64,000 nt of DNA from CAVOJV01 sp963696325. GTDB lineage: Bacteria; Pseudomonadota; Gammaproteobacteria; Competibacterales; Competibacteraceae. Made by a program: the position numbers and the translations under genes. Below the pieces are notes generated by a model. The model was given only the letters and a program-made list of their open reading frames with translations. It did no database searches and was not told the DNA's origin. The DNA lies in contig CAVOJV010000071.1 in the NCBI GenBank assembly GCA_963696325.1, forward strand, positions 1 to 64,000, written 5' to 3'. Below, in pieces: positions 17,817-25,323 of the stretch (within the stretch, counting starts at the first letter, position 1; every line of letters starts with the position of its first letter).

Positions 17817-17855
17817 GGTGCCCCATTCCTTGCTAAACTAAAGGAGAGCCCGACC

Positions 17856-18650
17856 GTGAACAGCATTCCGTCGATCGCTAGGGTGACGTATTCCAGCGTG
17901 TTCGCCACGCATGGCACCGAGCCAAATAGTGGCGCCGCCGCGGCCTCAGCACCCGCCCAATGGCAGCAAACCCTTGTGGAACTGGAAGAGTTCAAGCGCG
18001 CGCTCGCATCGAGTCAACAGCAGTTGCAAGCCGCGCGACAGGAGATCGAAGTTCTCGCGGAGAGTAATTTGCGTCACCGGCGGAAATTGATACGGCTTGC
18101 GCGGGAGGTTGCGCAGGCTCGCCACTTCGCCTATTACGACGAACTTACCGGGCTGCCCAATCGCAGGTTGCTGCTGGACCGGCTTAATCAGGCGATGGCG
18201 CAGGGAGCCCGGCAGCACAAGCAGGTGGCGCTGCTATTGCTCGACCTGGACGGATTTAAAAGCGTCAATGACAGACTCGGGCATGGGGCAGGGGATACGC
18301 TCTTGCAGCAGGTGGCGCAACGCTTAACCGCCTGTATCCGTGTCGCTGACACGGCCTGCCGTTATGGCGGAGACGAATTCGTCATCATGCTGCCGGAAAT
18401 CGATGGTCGGGGAATGGCTGCTGCGGTGGCACAGAAGATCCACGCGTATCTGGCCGTACCTTTTTTCATCGACGGCAGCGCCATTACCATGACAGCGAGC
18501 ATCGGCACCGCTATCTATCAAGCCGACGGACAACCAGGCAGTGATTTGATCAAGCAGGCCGATATCGCCATGTATCGCGCCAAGGCGTGCAGCGTCGCTC
18601 CGACCAGATCTTCTCTAGCCGACCATCCAAAACTAGTCCTCACCCAATAG
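17856..18650 (+). CDS. GGDEF-domain diguanylate cyclase
   Basis: The 264-residue protein has a short N-terminal region with a coiled coil (about residues 40-85) and a full GGDEF domain (about 90-250) beginning YYDELTGLPNRR. The catalytic loop YGGDEF is at residues 170-175, and an RVAD inhibitory site stands the usual distance upstream, so the enzyme should make cyclic di-GMP and be subject to product inhibition. There is no membrane segment or recognisable sensor, so it is probably cytoplasmic. The start is GTG at 17856 with AGGAGAG upstream. Its place in the stress block suggests a link to surface or biofilm behaviour, which is inference. Confidence 0.92.
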   Translation: MNSIPSIARVTYSSVFATHGTEPNSGAAAASAPAQWQQTLVELEEFKRALASSQQQLQAARQEIEVLAESNLRHRRKLIRLAREVAQARHFAYYDELTGLPNRRLLLDRLNQAMAQGARQHKQVALLLLDLDGFKSVNDRLGHGAGDTLLQQVAQRLTACIRVADTACRYGGDEFVIMLPEIDGRGMAAAVAQKIHAYLAVPFFIDGSAITMTASIGTAIYQADGQPGSDLIKQADIAMYRAKACSVAPTRSSLADHPKLVLTQ

Positions 18651-18673
18651 CGTCGAGCGATTGCGACGACGCA

Positions 18674-18703
18674 CTTTCCATATAGGCTCGCTGCTTACCG
18701 ACA
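18674..18703 (+). promoter_or_regulatory. Partial copy of the left flank of the stress-block element
   Basis: CTTTCCATA, CTCGCTGCTT and CCGACA here match the flank that precedes element copy B (20978-21008) almost base for base. The core with CACCGTAC is missing. It lies 20 bases before the GH13 gene start. Confidence 0.45.
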
Positions 18704-18723
18704 TAAGAGAGGATTACGTCACG

Positions 18724-20946
18724 ATGTCTCACTTCCACCTCGATGTGCACGGGTTCAATGATGGGAGCGTGGTCTTCAAGCTGGAGCTACAGCCGGAGTA
18801 CCCGCAACAGTCCAGCCTGCTGATGCGCAGCAACGGCGGCCTACAGGAACAGCCGCTGGAGTTCCTCGTCCAAGCCAATGGCCACGATTATTTCACTGTC
18901 GCGCTGAACGCGCCCCAGCCGTTCGAATACGCATTGCGGGTGACCACGCCCGATCAGAGCTGGTGGGTCACCCCCAAGGGCGAGGAGCACGACCGGCTGC
19001 CTCACAACTGGTTTCACTGGCCGCAGTCACTGCCGTCCTTAGCGCCTGAGGAGGCGGCGCGGAACCCGGTCGAGCAGGCGGTTGGCGATCAGCCGCAGTC
19101 ACTCCCGTCCATAGCGCCTGAGGAGGCGGCGCAGAACCCGGTCGAGCAGGCGGTTGGTGATCAGCCGCAGGGTGCTGTTACAGTTTGGTTGCTGAACTTT
19201 TTCAAGCCCATGATTAGAAAATTATTAAATCATGTTAGCAACCAATTTGTGACACCACCGGTTGGTTCTCAGCCGCAGTCACTGCCGTCCTTAGCGCCTG
19301 AGGAGGCGGCGCGGAACTCGGTCGAGCAGGCGGTTGGTTCTCAGCCGCAGTCACTCCCGTCCTTAGCGCCTGAGGAGTCGGCACGGAACCTGGTCGAGCA
19401 GGCGGTTGGTGATCAGCCGCAGGCGCGTCCGGCGTTTGCGACACCAGCCTGGGTGCGCGACGCGGTCTTCTACCAGATCTTCCCCGAGCGATTTGACCGG
19501 GGCGAGCCGGCCCAGGATCCGCTGGGCATGCAGCCGTGGGGCAGCCCGCCCACCAACGGCAATTTCATGGGTGGCAACCTGCAGGGTATCCTCGACCGGT
19601 TGGGTTATCTAACCGACCTCGGTGTCACGGCGTTGTATCTGACCCCCATTTTCCACAGCCCCAGCAACCATAAATACGACACGATGGATTACTTCACGGT
19701 GGACCCGCACCTGGGCGACCTGAAGTTGCTGCGGCGGCTGGTGGGCGCCTGTCACGAGCGCGGTCTTCACGTCGTGCTCGATGGAGTTTTCAATCACTGC
19801 TCCGACCAGCACCCGTTCTTCCTCGACGTAAAACGGCACGGGCAGCAATCGCGCTACTGGAACTGGTTTCACATCCGCAACTGGCCCTTCCCTGAGCACT
19901 TCGGCCACCACGCCGAGGTGCTGCACTGGTACGACTGCTGGTGGGGGTTCCATACCCTGCCGAAGCTCAACTACCACCACCCCGAGGTGGAGGAGTATTT
20001 CCTGAACGTCGCCACCTACTGGCTGCGCGAGGCCGGCACCGACGGCTGGCGACTGGACGTGCCCAACGAGGTGATCCAGAGTTTCTGGCCGAAGTTTCGC
20101 CGCGCCGTCAAAGCCGTGAAGCCCGACGCCTACATCGTCGGTGAAATCTGGGACGACGCTACGCCTTGGCTGCAGGGCGACCAGTTCGACGCGGTGATGA
20201 ACTACCGTTTCCAGAAGGCACTCATCGATTATTTCGCCGAGGAGCACATGGATACCCGCGCCTTCGATCACACTCTGCGCCATTTGTTGCTGGCCTATCC
20301 CGAGCCGGCGACCGCCACGATGCTCAACCTCCTTGGCAGCCACGATACCGCGCGGCCCATGACCGTTGTCCGCAGGCGCGACGACAGCCGCCACGCGCTC
20401 GAGTCCCTGAAGCTGATGGTCGCCATGCAGTTCACCTGCGCGGGCGCCCCGTGCATCTATTACGGCGACGAAATCGGACTGGAAGGCGACAAGGATCCTG
20501 ACTGTCGCCGTTGTTATCCGTGGGGCTGGGAGAAACAGGCTGACAACAGAGTTCAGAGAGCAGAGTTGCTGGCCTATTACAAAACGCTCATCGCTGTCCG
20601 CAAAGCCAACCCCGCGCTGCGCCGCGGCGCGTTCCATCCACTGGAGGCGGACCCCCAGCGCCAACTCTACGCCTTCGAGCGCCGCTGCCCCGATAACCAC
20701 TGCATCGTCGCCCTGAACCGCAGCGGCCACGACCACGCGCTCGCCCTATCCCCCGACCTGCTCGCCACCGAACTGTTGAGCAACCACCCCATCCGCGGCG
20801 ACCGCGTCACCGTCCCTGCCCGCCAGGCCATCATCGTGCGTCTTGCGGCGAACCAGCGCCACGAGCAGACGAAGCGACAAAGGGCAGAACTGAAGATCTG
20901 GAAAGGCAAAGGCGGCAAGCTTGCAGTTTCCCCCGCTACCTCGTAA
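18724..20946 (+). CDS. GH13 alpha-glucan hydrolase (neopullulanase/cyclomaltodextrinase-like) with repetitive linker
   Basis: A 740-residue enzyme predicted to cleave alpha-glucans such as maltodextrins. Residues ~1-95 resemble the N-terminal beta domain of neopullulanase-type enzymes. Residues ~100-236 form a linker of four 24-residue repeats with an odd insert. The (beta/alpha)8 domain follows with the four conserved regions: DGVFNHC, GWRLDVPNE (nucleophile Asp445), GEIWDD (acid/base Glu474) and LLGSHDT (Asp541). A C-terminal beta domain ends the protein. No signal peptide is seen, so it should act in the cytoplasm, perhaps on glycogen-derived dextrins. The ATG at 18724 is favoured over 18661 by the AGAGAGG site. 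Confidence 0.92.
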   Translation: MSHFHLDVHGFNDGSVVFKLELQPEYPQQSSLLMRSNGGLQEQPLEFLVQANGHDYFTVALNAPQPFEYALRVTTPDQSWWVTPKGEEHDRLPHNWFHWPQSLPSLAPEEAARNPVEQAVGDQPQSLPSIAPEEAAQNPVEQAVGDQPQGAVTVWLLNFFKPMIRKLLNHVSNQFVTPPVGSQPQSLPSLAPEEAARNSVEQAVGSQPQSLPSLAPEESARNLVEQAVGDQPQARPAFATPAWVRDAVFYQIFPERFDRGEPAQDPLGMQPWGSPPTNGNFMGGNLQGILDRLGYLTDLGVTALYLTPIFHSPSNHKYDTMDYFTVDPHLGDLKLLRRLVGACHERGLHVVLDGVFNHCSDQHPFFLDVKRHGQQSRYWNWFHIRNWPFPEHFGHHAEVLHWYDCWWGFHTLPKLNYHHPEVEEYFLNVATYWLREAGTDGWRLDVPNEVIQSFWPKFRRAVKAVKPDAYIVGEIWDDATPWLQGDQFDAVMNYRFQKALIDYFAEEHMDTRAFDHTLRHLLLAYPEPATATMLNLLGSHDTARPMTVVRRRDDSRHALESLKLMVAMQFTCAGAPCIYYGDEIGLEGDKDPDCRRCYPWGWEKQADNRVQRAELLAYYKTLIAVRKANPALRRGAFHPLEADPQRQLYAFERRCPDNHCIVALNRSGHDHALALSPDLLATELLSNHPIRGDRVTVPARQAIIVRLAANQRHEQTKRQRAELKIWKGKGGKLAVSPATS
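19021..19416 (+). repeat. 72-bp in-frame tandem repeats interrupted by an AT-rich insert
   Basis: Four units of 72 bases encode 24-residue repeats that begin PQSLPS(L/I)APEE and end VEQAVG(D/S)Q: 19021-19092, 19093-19164, 19273-19344 and 19345-19416. Units two and three are parted by 108 bases (19165-19272) that include an AT-rich core encoding a hydrophobic/basic stretch (VWLLNFFKPMIRKLLN). DNA identity between units is very high. Confidence 0.95.
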
Positions 20947-21015
20947 TTGTCTTGAGTTGGGTATGGTCAATGACGCCCTTTCCATACCAGCCTCGCTGCT
21001 TGCCGACAGGGGTCT

Positions 21016-21067
21016 TATGTGCGACACCGTACCGACTGCGAGTATTTTTGGGGCTAGTCTTTTTTAA
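21016..21067 (+). promoter_or_regulatory. Conserved stress-block element, copy B
   Basis: TATGTGCG, CACCGTAC, GAC, TGCG and an AT-rich tail appear in the same order and spacing as in copies A, C and D. It lies ~100 bases before, and points toward, the OsmB-like gene at 21169. A left flank (20978-21008) is shared with the partial copy at 18674. Confidence 0.75.
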
Positions 21068-21168
21068 GAGTTCCGACGCGGTGCGCCAGTTGCCCGTCGC
21101 GAACCCTGGGGCTTCGGGTTTGGATACCGAAGTCAAGATAACCAGATATCTAACGCAGAGGCATTACA

Positions 21169-21387
21169 GTGAATACGATGCAAGGATTTTCAGTCAGTAC
21201 GGTTGCCGTGGCAGTGCTGCTCGGCTTAGGTGGTTGTAGCGGGATGTCAAGACAAGACCAGAACACCGCGGTCGGCGCCGGCGTCGGTGGCGTCGCGGGC
21301 GCCGTTCTGACGAAGGGGAGCGCTGTGGGAACGGTCGGTGGTGCGGTGGTCGGTGGCGTCATCGGTCACGAGGTCGGCAACCAATAG
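21169..21387 (+). CDS. OsmB-like glycine-zipper lipoprotein
   Basis: The 72-residue product has a lipoprotein signal (VAVAVLLGLGGC, Cys24 in the GTG-initiated form) and a glycine-zipper tail (VGAGVGGVAGAVL, VGTVGGAVVGGVIGHEVG). Size and layout match osmotically inducible lipoprotein B and related outer-membrane stress proteins. The GTG at 21169 has AGAGG at proper spacing; an ATG three codons later is the alternative. It is monocistronic and preceded by a conserved promoter-like element. Induction by osmotic or envelope stress is inferred from the family. Confidence 0.85.
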   Translation: MNTMQGFSVSTVAVAVLLGLGGCSGMSRQDQNTAVGAGVGGVAGAVLTKGSAVGTVGGAVVGGVIGHEVGNQ

Positions 21388-21577
21388 CACCCGCCTGGAG
21401 ACTCGGTCTATTTGCCCAAAGTCAACGCTTTTTAGCTGAGGTGGGCCCGATGGGTGAGCCACGCTGAGGTGTAAATTGGCCTTTGACCTTCTATCTATAG
21501 CCGGATTGACCGAAGCGGAGATCGGGTATAATGACCATACGCGGTGAGTTCTATCGCTCTTCCAACGGAAAGCAACC

Positions 21578-22753
21578 GTGAACCCTGAATCCGAGCCTAC
21601 GACGGACAACCAACGCTCTGTCACGCAGGCGGCGGACGCGACCCTGCCCGCGGCCCGCATGTCGGTGGACGCGCGAGGTCTCGCGCTTGCCATCCTCGCG
21701 GCGGTTGCTCTGTTATACGCGCTGGAGTGGGCGCAGAGCTTTCTTATACCTCTGTCGTTCGGGATTCTCTTCGCATACACGCTGAACCCCCTCGTCGTGT
21801 GGCTGGAACGGATCAAGATCCCTCGGGTAGTGGGCGCCAGCCTGGTGATGGTGGCCGTTGCGTGTGCATTCGTGCTCGGGAGCTATTCGTTGCGCGGGCA
21901 GATGCAGACGATACTCGAGCAGTTACCCGAAGCCGCGAGCAAGTTGTCCGCGGGTCTCGCCAGCCTTGGGCAGGGCCAGTTCAGCGCCATGCAAAAAGTG
22001 CAAACCGCCGCGAGCCAGATCGAAAAAGCGGCTAACCAGGCGACCGGTATCCCCTCTACGTCCAAACAACCAGAGACGCGCGTCGTCATCAACAACCCGT
22101 CCGCATTCAAGCTCGGCGACTTCCTCTGGGCGCGTTCCATGGGAGCCGTAGGATTCATTGGTCAAGCGGCCATGGTGTTCTTTCTGATTTTCTTTCTCCT
22201 GCTGTCCGGCGATGCCTTCAAGCGCAAGCTGGTGCGGCTCACCGGGCCGTCGCTGTCGAACAAGAAGATCACCGTAAAGATCCTCGAGGACATCAACGAC
22301 TCTATCCAGCGTTATATGTTCATGCTGTTGATGACCAATTTGCTGGTGGCGCTGCTCACCTGGATCGCGTTTCGCTGGATCGGCCTGGACAACGCGGGAG
22401 CGTGGGCAGTCGCCGCGGGCTTGCTTCATGTCATCCCTTATTTGGGTCCGGGCCTCACCGCAACCGCCACCGGAATGGCGGCCTTCATGCAGTTCGACTC
22501 ATTTTCAACAGCTCTGGTGGTCGCGGGGGCGTCATTGGCGATCGCCACGGTCGTCGACACCTTTGTCACCACCTGGATGACCGGGAGGATCGCCAAAATG
22601 AATACCGCCGCCGTGTTTATCTCGCTGCTGTTCTGGGCATGGCTCTGGGGCATCTGGGGGATGCTGCTGAGTATTCCGATCGTCGTCATCGTGAAAGTCG
22701 TGTCGCAGCATGTGGAGCAACTACAGCCGGTGGCGGAGTTGCTGGGAGAATAA
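21578..22753 (+). CDS. AI-2E/PerM-family membrane permease
   Basis: A 391-residue inner-membrane protein with the UPF0118/AI-2E transporter pattern: two or three helices near the N-terminus, a soluble coiled segment (about 105-170) and a cluster of helices afterwards, with typical blocks LLHVIPYLGPGLTA and SLLFWAWLWGIWGMLLSIP. Family members export the quorum signal AI-2 or act as ion/proton-coupled exporters (PerM); the substrate here is unknown. The start is GTG at 21578 with GGAAAG upstream. It ends 78 bases from the convergent YqjK-like gene. The 190 bases before it contain a TATAAT-like sequence near 21530. Confidence 0.9.
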   Translation: MNPESEPTTDNQRSVTQAADATLPAARMSVDARGLALAILAAVALLYALEWAQSFLIPLSFGILFAYTLNPLVVWLERIKIPRVVGASLVMVAVACAFVLGSYSLRGQMQTILEQLPEAASKLSAGLASLGQGQFSAMQKVQTAASQIEKAANQATGIPSTSKQPETRVVINNPSAFKLGDFLWARSMGAVGFIGQAAMVFFLIFFLLLSGDAFKRKLVRLTGPSLSNKKITVKILEDINDSIQRYMFMLLMTNLLVALLTWIAFRWIGLDNAGAWAVAAGLLHVIPYLGPGLTATATGMAAFMQFDSFSTALVVAGASLAIATVVDTFVTTWMTGRIAKMNTAAVFISLLFWAWLWGIWGMLLSIPIVVIVKVVSQHVEQLQPVAELLGE

Positions 22754-22831
22754 AGGGCGGGTCTACCCAGCCTTGGAATAGTTTATCCAGCGCATTGTTT
22801 TGTTGATGGCCTTGACGCTTTCGCCCGGCCG

Positions 22832-23293
22832 TCACGTCGGCTGGATCGCTTCCTTTACCCTAGGGTCGCCTTGACCTTCGCTGGCTCCGGGAGAAGGCGC
22901 TGCCGGCGAACGGAATGGCGGTGGTGCCGCTTGACCCGGCGCGTCAGGTTGAGTGGAGGGTTGCACCCCCGCTAAAGGTGGCGCCGAGAACAAGGGGCGG
23001 AGCAAAGTAATGAGATTCAGCGCGATCCCGAAGAACGCTTGATAAGAACCAGGCGAGTCATCCGTGCTACGTGATGGGGTGGTTTGGCGCGGGGTGAGCT
23101 CTCCAATGATAAATCCCACGCCGCCAGCCAATAGCAAGCTGGCCGGAGTCGTCATTTGTTTGTAGATATTCTGGCCCAGCGCGGTGCCGCGAACCCTGAC
23201 CAACCGCCGACGGTCCAGAAGCCGTCGTTCGGCGTCCCTGATTTGCACCGTTAAAGAGGCGGATTTGCTTTGGTTTGGACGGTTGGCGGCCAT
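22832..23293 (-). CDS. YqjK-like membrane protein
   Basis: A 153-residue protein: a charged N-terminal helix (VQIRDAERRLLDRRRLVRVRG), a hydrophobic segment (ASLLLAGGVGFIIGEL), a second weakly hydrophobic segment (FFGIALNLITLLRPLF) and a Pro/Ala-rich tail. It is the third gene of a minus-strand operon after DUF883 and DUF1469 genes, overlapping the latter by one base (TGATG). That order equals yqjD-yqjE-yqjK of enteric bacteria, so I call it YqjK-like by context and weak N-terminal resemblance. The long proline-rich tail is not in E. coli YqjK. Confidence 0.65.
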   Translation of the reverse strand: MAANRPNQSKSASLTVQIRDAERRLLDRRRLVRVRGTALGQNIYKQMTTPASLLLAGGVGFIIGELTPRQTTPSRSTDDSPGSYQAFFGIALNLITLLRPLFSAPPLAGVQPSTQPDAPGQAAPPPFRSPAAPSPGASEGQGDPRVKEAIQPT

Positions 23294-23733
23294 CAGGACC
23301 TCTCCGCATCCGAAAACCCCGGCGGCGCTGGCTGAAGACTGTGGACTGTCGTTGGTAATTGTAAATGATGACTCTGGTGGCGTATCACGCGATAGAGGAT
23401 AAGCACGACCAGTAAATTGAAAGCGACGGCCAGCAGCATTGCGCTACTCGCCATGACACCGTTCTCAATAAGCGCTAACACGGCGGCACCCACGAGCCCC
23501 AGCCACACGCTGAGCAGCAAGCCGGCCACCATCATTCCCGCCGTGATCATGGTCACCAGGCTCTCGCCCGCTCGCCGCGTCTCCAGCGCAGCGACCTGTA
23601 AGTGATCGTGCGTTAGCCCCCGCAGCTCATGCCATAGCGACTTGGTATCTTCCAGCAAATCAGAACCACTCCCCAGGTCGCTGGCAGCTGCCAGTGGTCC
23701 AGCCGCCTTACCCACTGTGGCGTGTGGGTCCAT
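23293..23733 (-). CDS. YqjE-like (DUF1469, phage-holin-superfamily) membrane protein
   Basis: The 146-residue protein has an amphipathic N-terminal half (LLEDTKSLWHELRGLTHDHLQVAALETRRAG) followed by two transmembrane helices (MITAGMMVAGLLLSVWLGLVG and ASSAMLLAVAFNLLVVLILY). This is the DUF1469/YqjE pattern. It lies in the middle of the yqjD/E/K-type operon, 10 bases after the DUF883 gene. These proteins are membrane-bound and stress- or stationary-phase-associated in relatives; the molecular role is unknown. Confidence 0.85.
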   Translation of the reverse strand: MDPHATVGKAAGPLAAASDLGSGSDLLEDTKSLWHELRGLTHDHLQVAALETRRAGESLVTMITAGMMVAGLLLSVWLGLVGAAVLALIENGVMASSAMLLAVAFNLLVVLILYRVIRHQSHHLQLPTTVHSLQPAPPGFSDAERS

Positions 23734-23743
23734 GAGGGTGGGT

Positions 23744-24094
23744 CTAGCGAGCGCTCAGCAGACGGCTCAACAGGAAGCCGCCCGCGATCGCGATACCCAG
23801 CGATTTTATGGGGTGCTCGCGGACGTAAACGCGGCAATTCTCCATCAATCGCATCTCAAGGTCTTTCAGTTGCTCACCCTTCACCTCGAGCGTTTCCGCC
23901 GCCTGCGTGGCCGCCCCGGCAATCTTGTCGACCGCCTCATGGGCACCGGACGCAATACGGTCTACGGTGGGACCGGCGGCATCCGCCATTTTGTTGATCG
24001 TGTCGTGCGCCCCCGTGCTGGCGTGGTCGACGGTGTGTGCTGCGGAACTACTGGCGTCATTATAAGTTGGTGTGAACCTTTCGGATGTTTCCAT
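23744..24094 (-). CDS. YqjD/ElaB-like DUF883 protein
   Basis: A 116-residue protein with a long hydrophilic helical region (KMADAAGPTVDRIASGAHEA and onward) and a C-terminal hydrophobic anchor preceded by YVREHPIKSLGIAIAGGF, the signature of DUF883 (YqjD, ElaB, YgaM). In E. coli YqjD is tail-anchored in the inner membrane and binds ribosomes in stationary phase. AGGAGA precedes the ATG. It is the first gene of the operon, and element copy C lies upstream reading toward it. Confidence 0.88.
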   Translation of the reverse strand: METSERFTPTYNDASSSAAHTVDHASTGAHDTINKMADAAGPTVDRIASGAHEAVDKIAGAATQAAETLEVKGEQLKDLEMRLMENCRVYVREHPIKSLGIAIAGGFLLSRLLSAR

Positions 24095-24247
24095 GCTTGT
24101 CTCCTTAATCGATGATGTTGAGGCGAGATCAAAATTGATCTGAGTTACTCTCGAACATCAGTTGCTTGTTAGGTGGCTTTGGCCAGTAGCGGCGGGTGCG
24201 CCGCCCAGAACCTCTCGAGCGGTTGTTTAGCGCATAAGATGCAAACT

Positions 24248-24299
24248 AATAAAAAGCATAGTCGCAAAACCAGGCGCGGTCTGTACGGTGACGCACATA
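24248..24299 (-). promoter_or_regulatory. Conserved stress-block element, copy C (toward yqjD-like operon)
   Basis: On the minus strand TATGTGCG, CACCGTAC, AGACCGCG and TGGTTTTGCG follow in the consensus order, then an AT-rich tail. It points at the DUF883 gene ~155 bases away and is back to back with copy D. Confidence 0.75.
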
Positions 24300-24386
24300 A
24301 GGGGACGGTCGGCAGCGCTTGGCACTGGCCATCTGCTTTACCCTGTGCGCTATGTACGCTGCCGTACAGACCGCGCCTGGTTTTGC
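24264..24386. repeat. 25-bp perfect inverted repeat between divergent stress promoters
   Basis: Bases 24264-24288 (starting GCAAAACCAGGCGCGG) are the exact reverse complement of 24362-24386, with imperfect similarity continuing on both sides. It arises because element copies C and D face away from each other in the yqjD-csbD intergenic region. Confidence 0.97.
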
Positions 24387-24404
24387 GCACATTCTATTTA
24401 AACC
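24351..24404 (+). promoter_or_regulatory. Conserved stress-block element, copy D (toward csbD)
   Basis: TATGTACG, GCCGTACAGACCGCG and TGGTTTTGCGC appear in the consensus order, followed by ATTCTATTTAAA. It ends 60 bases before the csbD start codon and reads toward it. Confidence 0.75.
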
Positions 24405-24464
24405 GAGCGTCGGAAGTATACGACGCTCAGGTCAATCGTCGACACTCATTACCAGGAAACAATC

Positions 24465-24644
24465 ATGAACAAAGATCAAATCGAAGGCCGCATCGAAGAA
24501 GCGAAAGGTAAAGTCAAGGAAGTTGCCGGCAAGATAGTCGGCAATAAGGAGCTAGAAGAAAAAGGGCAGGATCAAAAAAACGTCGGCAAAGTTCAGGCGG
24601 GCGTTGGTGATCTTAAGAATGACATTAAGAAAGCGACCTCATGA
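24465..24644 (+). CDS. CsbD-family stress protein
   Basis: A 59-residue, very hydrophilic protein (MNKDQIEGRIEEAKGKVKEV, then GKIVGNKELEEKGQ) with the CsbD signature. CsbD-like proteins (B. subtilis CsbD, E. coli YjbJ) are small general-stress proteins of unknown mechanism. The stop overlaps the earliest start of the next frame (ATGA at 24641), and the PRC-barrel gene's better start follows at 24680, so the two are probably one transcript. Element copy D lies directly upstream. Confidence 0.95.
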   Translation: MNKDQIEGRIEEAKGKVKEVAGKIVGNKELEEKGQDQKNVGKVQAGVGDLKNDIKKATS

Positions 24645-24679
24645 GTATTTCTCAAGCACTGAATAAAAGGAAAGTATCC

Positions 24680-25096
24680 ATGACAAAGCAAGTATCCATG
24701 AAGAAGCACATGGCGATTGCTGTACTGTCAGGTCTGGCTATGATGACAGTACTGCCTACTGCTATCGCCCAAGTCGCGGGTTCCACTACCCTCAGTGTGA
24801 GCGTGGATGAGATGAAGGATGTCGCGCTTGGCTGGAGCGCCAAGAAGACCATTCTGGGTCAAGACGTTTATAACGACAAGAATGAGAAAATCGGTGCGGT
24901 GGAAGACATCATCATCGCCCCCAACAAGACGGTGTCCTACGTCATTATCGAGGTGGGCGGCTTCCTTGGCATGGGTGGGCATTACGTCGCGATTCCAGTT
25001 AGCCGCTTCAAGCAAACGGGTGACAAGCTGATCCTGCCGGGTGCAACCAAGGAAGTGCTCAAAGGTTTACCGAAGTTTGAGTATGCCAAGAAGTGA
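24680..25096 (+). CDS. Secreted PRC-barrel domain protein
   Basis: Starting at the ATG at 24680 (AAAGGAAAG upstream) the product has 138 residues with a signal peptide (KKHMAIAVLSGLAMMTVLPTAIAQ) and a PRC-barrel domain (GQDVYNDKNEKIGAVEDIII, then VSYVIIEVGGFLGMGGHYVAIP). An alternative ATG at 24641 overlaps the csbD stop by four bases and would give 151 residues. PRC-barrel proteins of this type are periplasmic and often sit with general-stress genes. A strong terminator follows, closing the csbD-PRC unit. Confidence 0.88.
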   Translation: MTKQVSMKKHMAIAVLSGLAMMTVLPTAIAQVAGSTTLSVSVDEMKDVALGWSAKKTILGQDVYNDKNEKIGAVEDIIIAPNKTVSYVIIEVGGFLGMGGHYVAIPVSRFKQTGDKLILPGATKEVLKGLPKFEYAKK

Positions 25097-25134
25097 GGTA
25101 ACTCAATAACCATTCCTCATTGATTCGGCTTTCC

Positions 25135-25170
25135 AAGCCCGCTTGGCTGCAACGCCGAGCGGGCTTTTTT
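25135..25170 (+). terminator. Rho-independent terminator of the csbD/PRC unit
   Basis: A 13-bp stem (AAGCCCGCTTGGC with GCCGAGCGGGCTT, one wobble) around a six-base loop, followed directly by a T run ending at 25170. Confidence 0.93.
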
Positions 25171-25231
25171 CCAGGCCTGAATAAAAATGGGGTCAGGTTT
25201 TGAAGCATAACTCGGTCTTTGCCAACTTTGT

Positions 25232-25297
25232 CCTGGAGGGGTGCGGCGGTGGACTCCCGATGGGAATGATGCCCACATGAACTGAATCCCCTCCAGG
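25232..25297 (+). promoter_or_regulatory. Leader hairpin before secreted-protein gene
   Basis: CCTGGAGGGG (25232-25241) and CCCCTCCAGG (25288-25297) form a perfect 10-bp inverted repeat, with smaller pairings inside (TGGG/CCCA). It ends 27 bases before the ATG at 25324 and would lie in the 5' leader of that gene. A regulatory RNA structure is possible but not shown. Confidence 0.45.
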
Positions 25298-25323
25298 TCC
25301 TCTCTTCATGAACGGAGGTTACG

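Noticed and set aside
19021..19416. Regular repeats suggested a CRISPR array
   Set aside because: The units are 72 bp, contiguous, in frame and inside a GH13 coding region; there are no unique spacers and no cas genes.
19609..20736. Long minus-strand open frame opposite the GH13 catalytic domain
   Set aside because: The sense frame carries all four GH13 conserved regions; the antisense translation has no domain pattern.
24173..24511. Plus-strand frame of 112 codons between yqjD-like and csbD genes
   Set aside because: It runs through the non-coding inverted repeat and the csbD start in another frame; its content is explained by the palindromic element.
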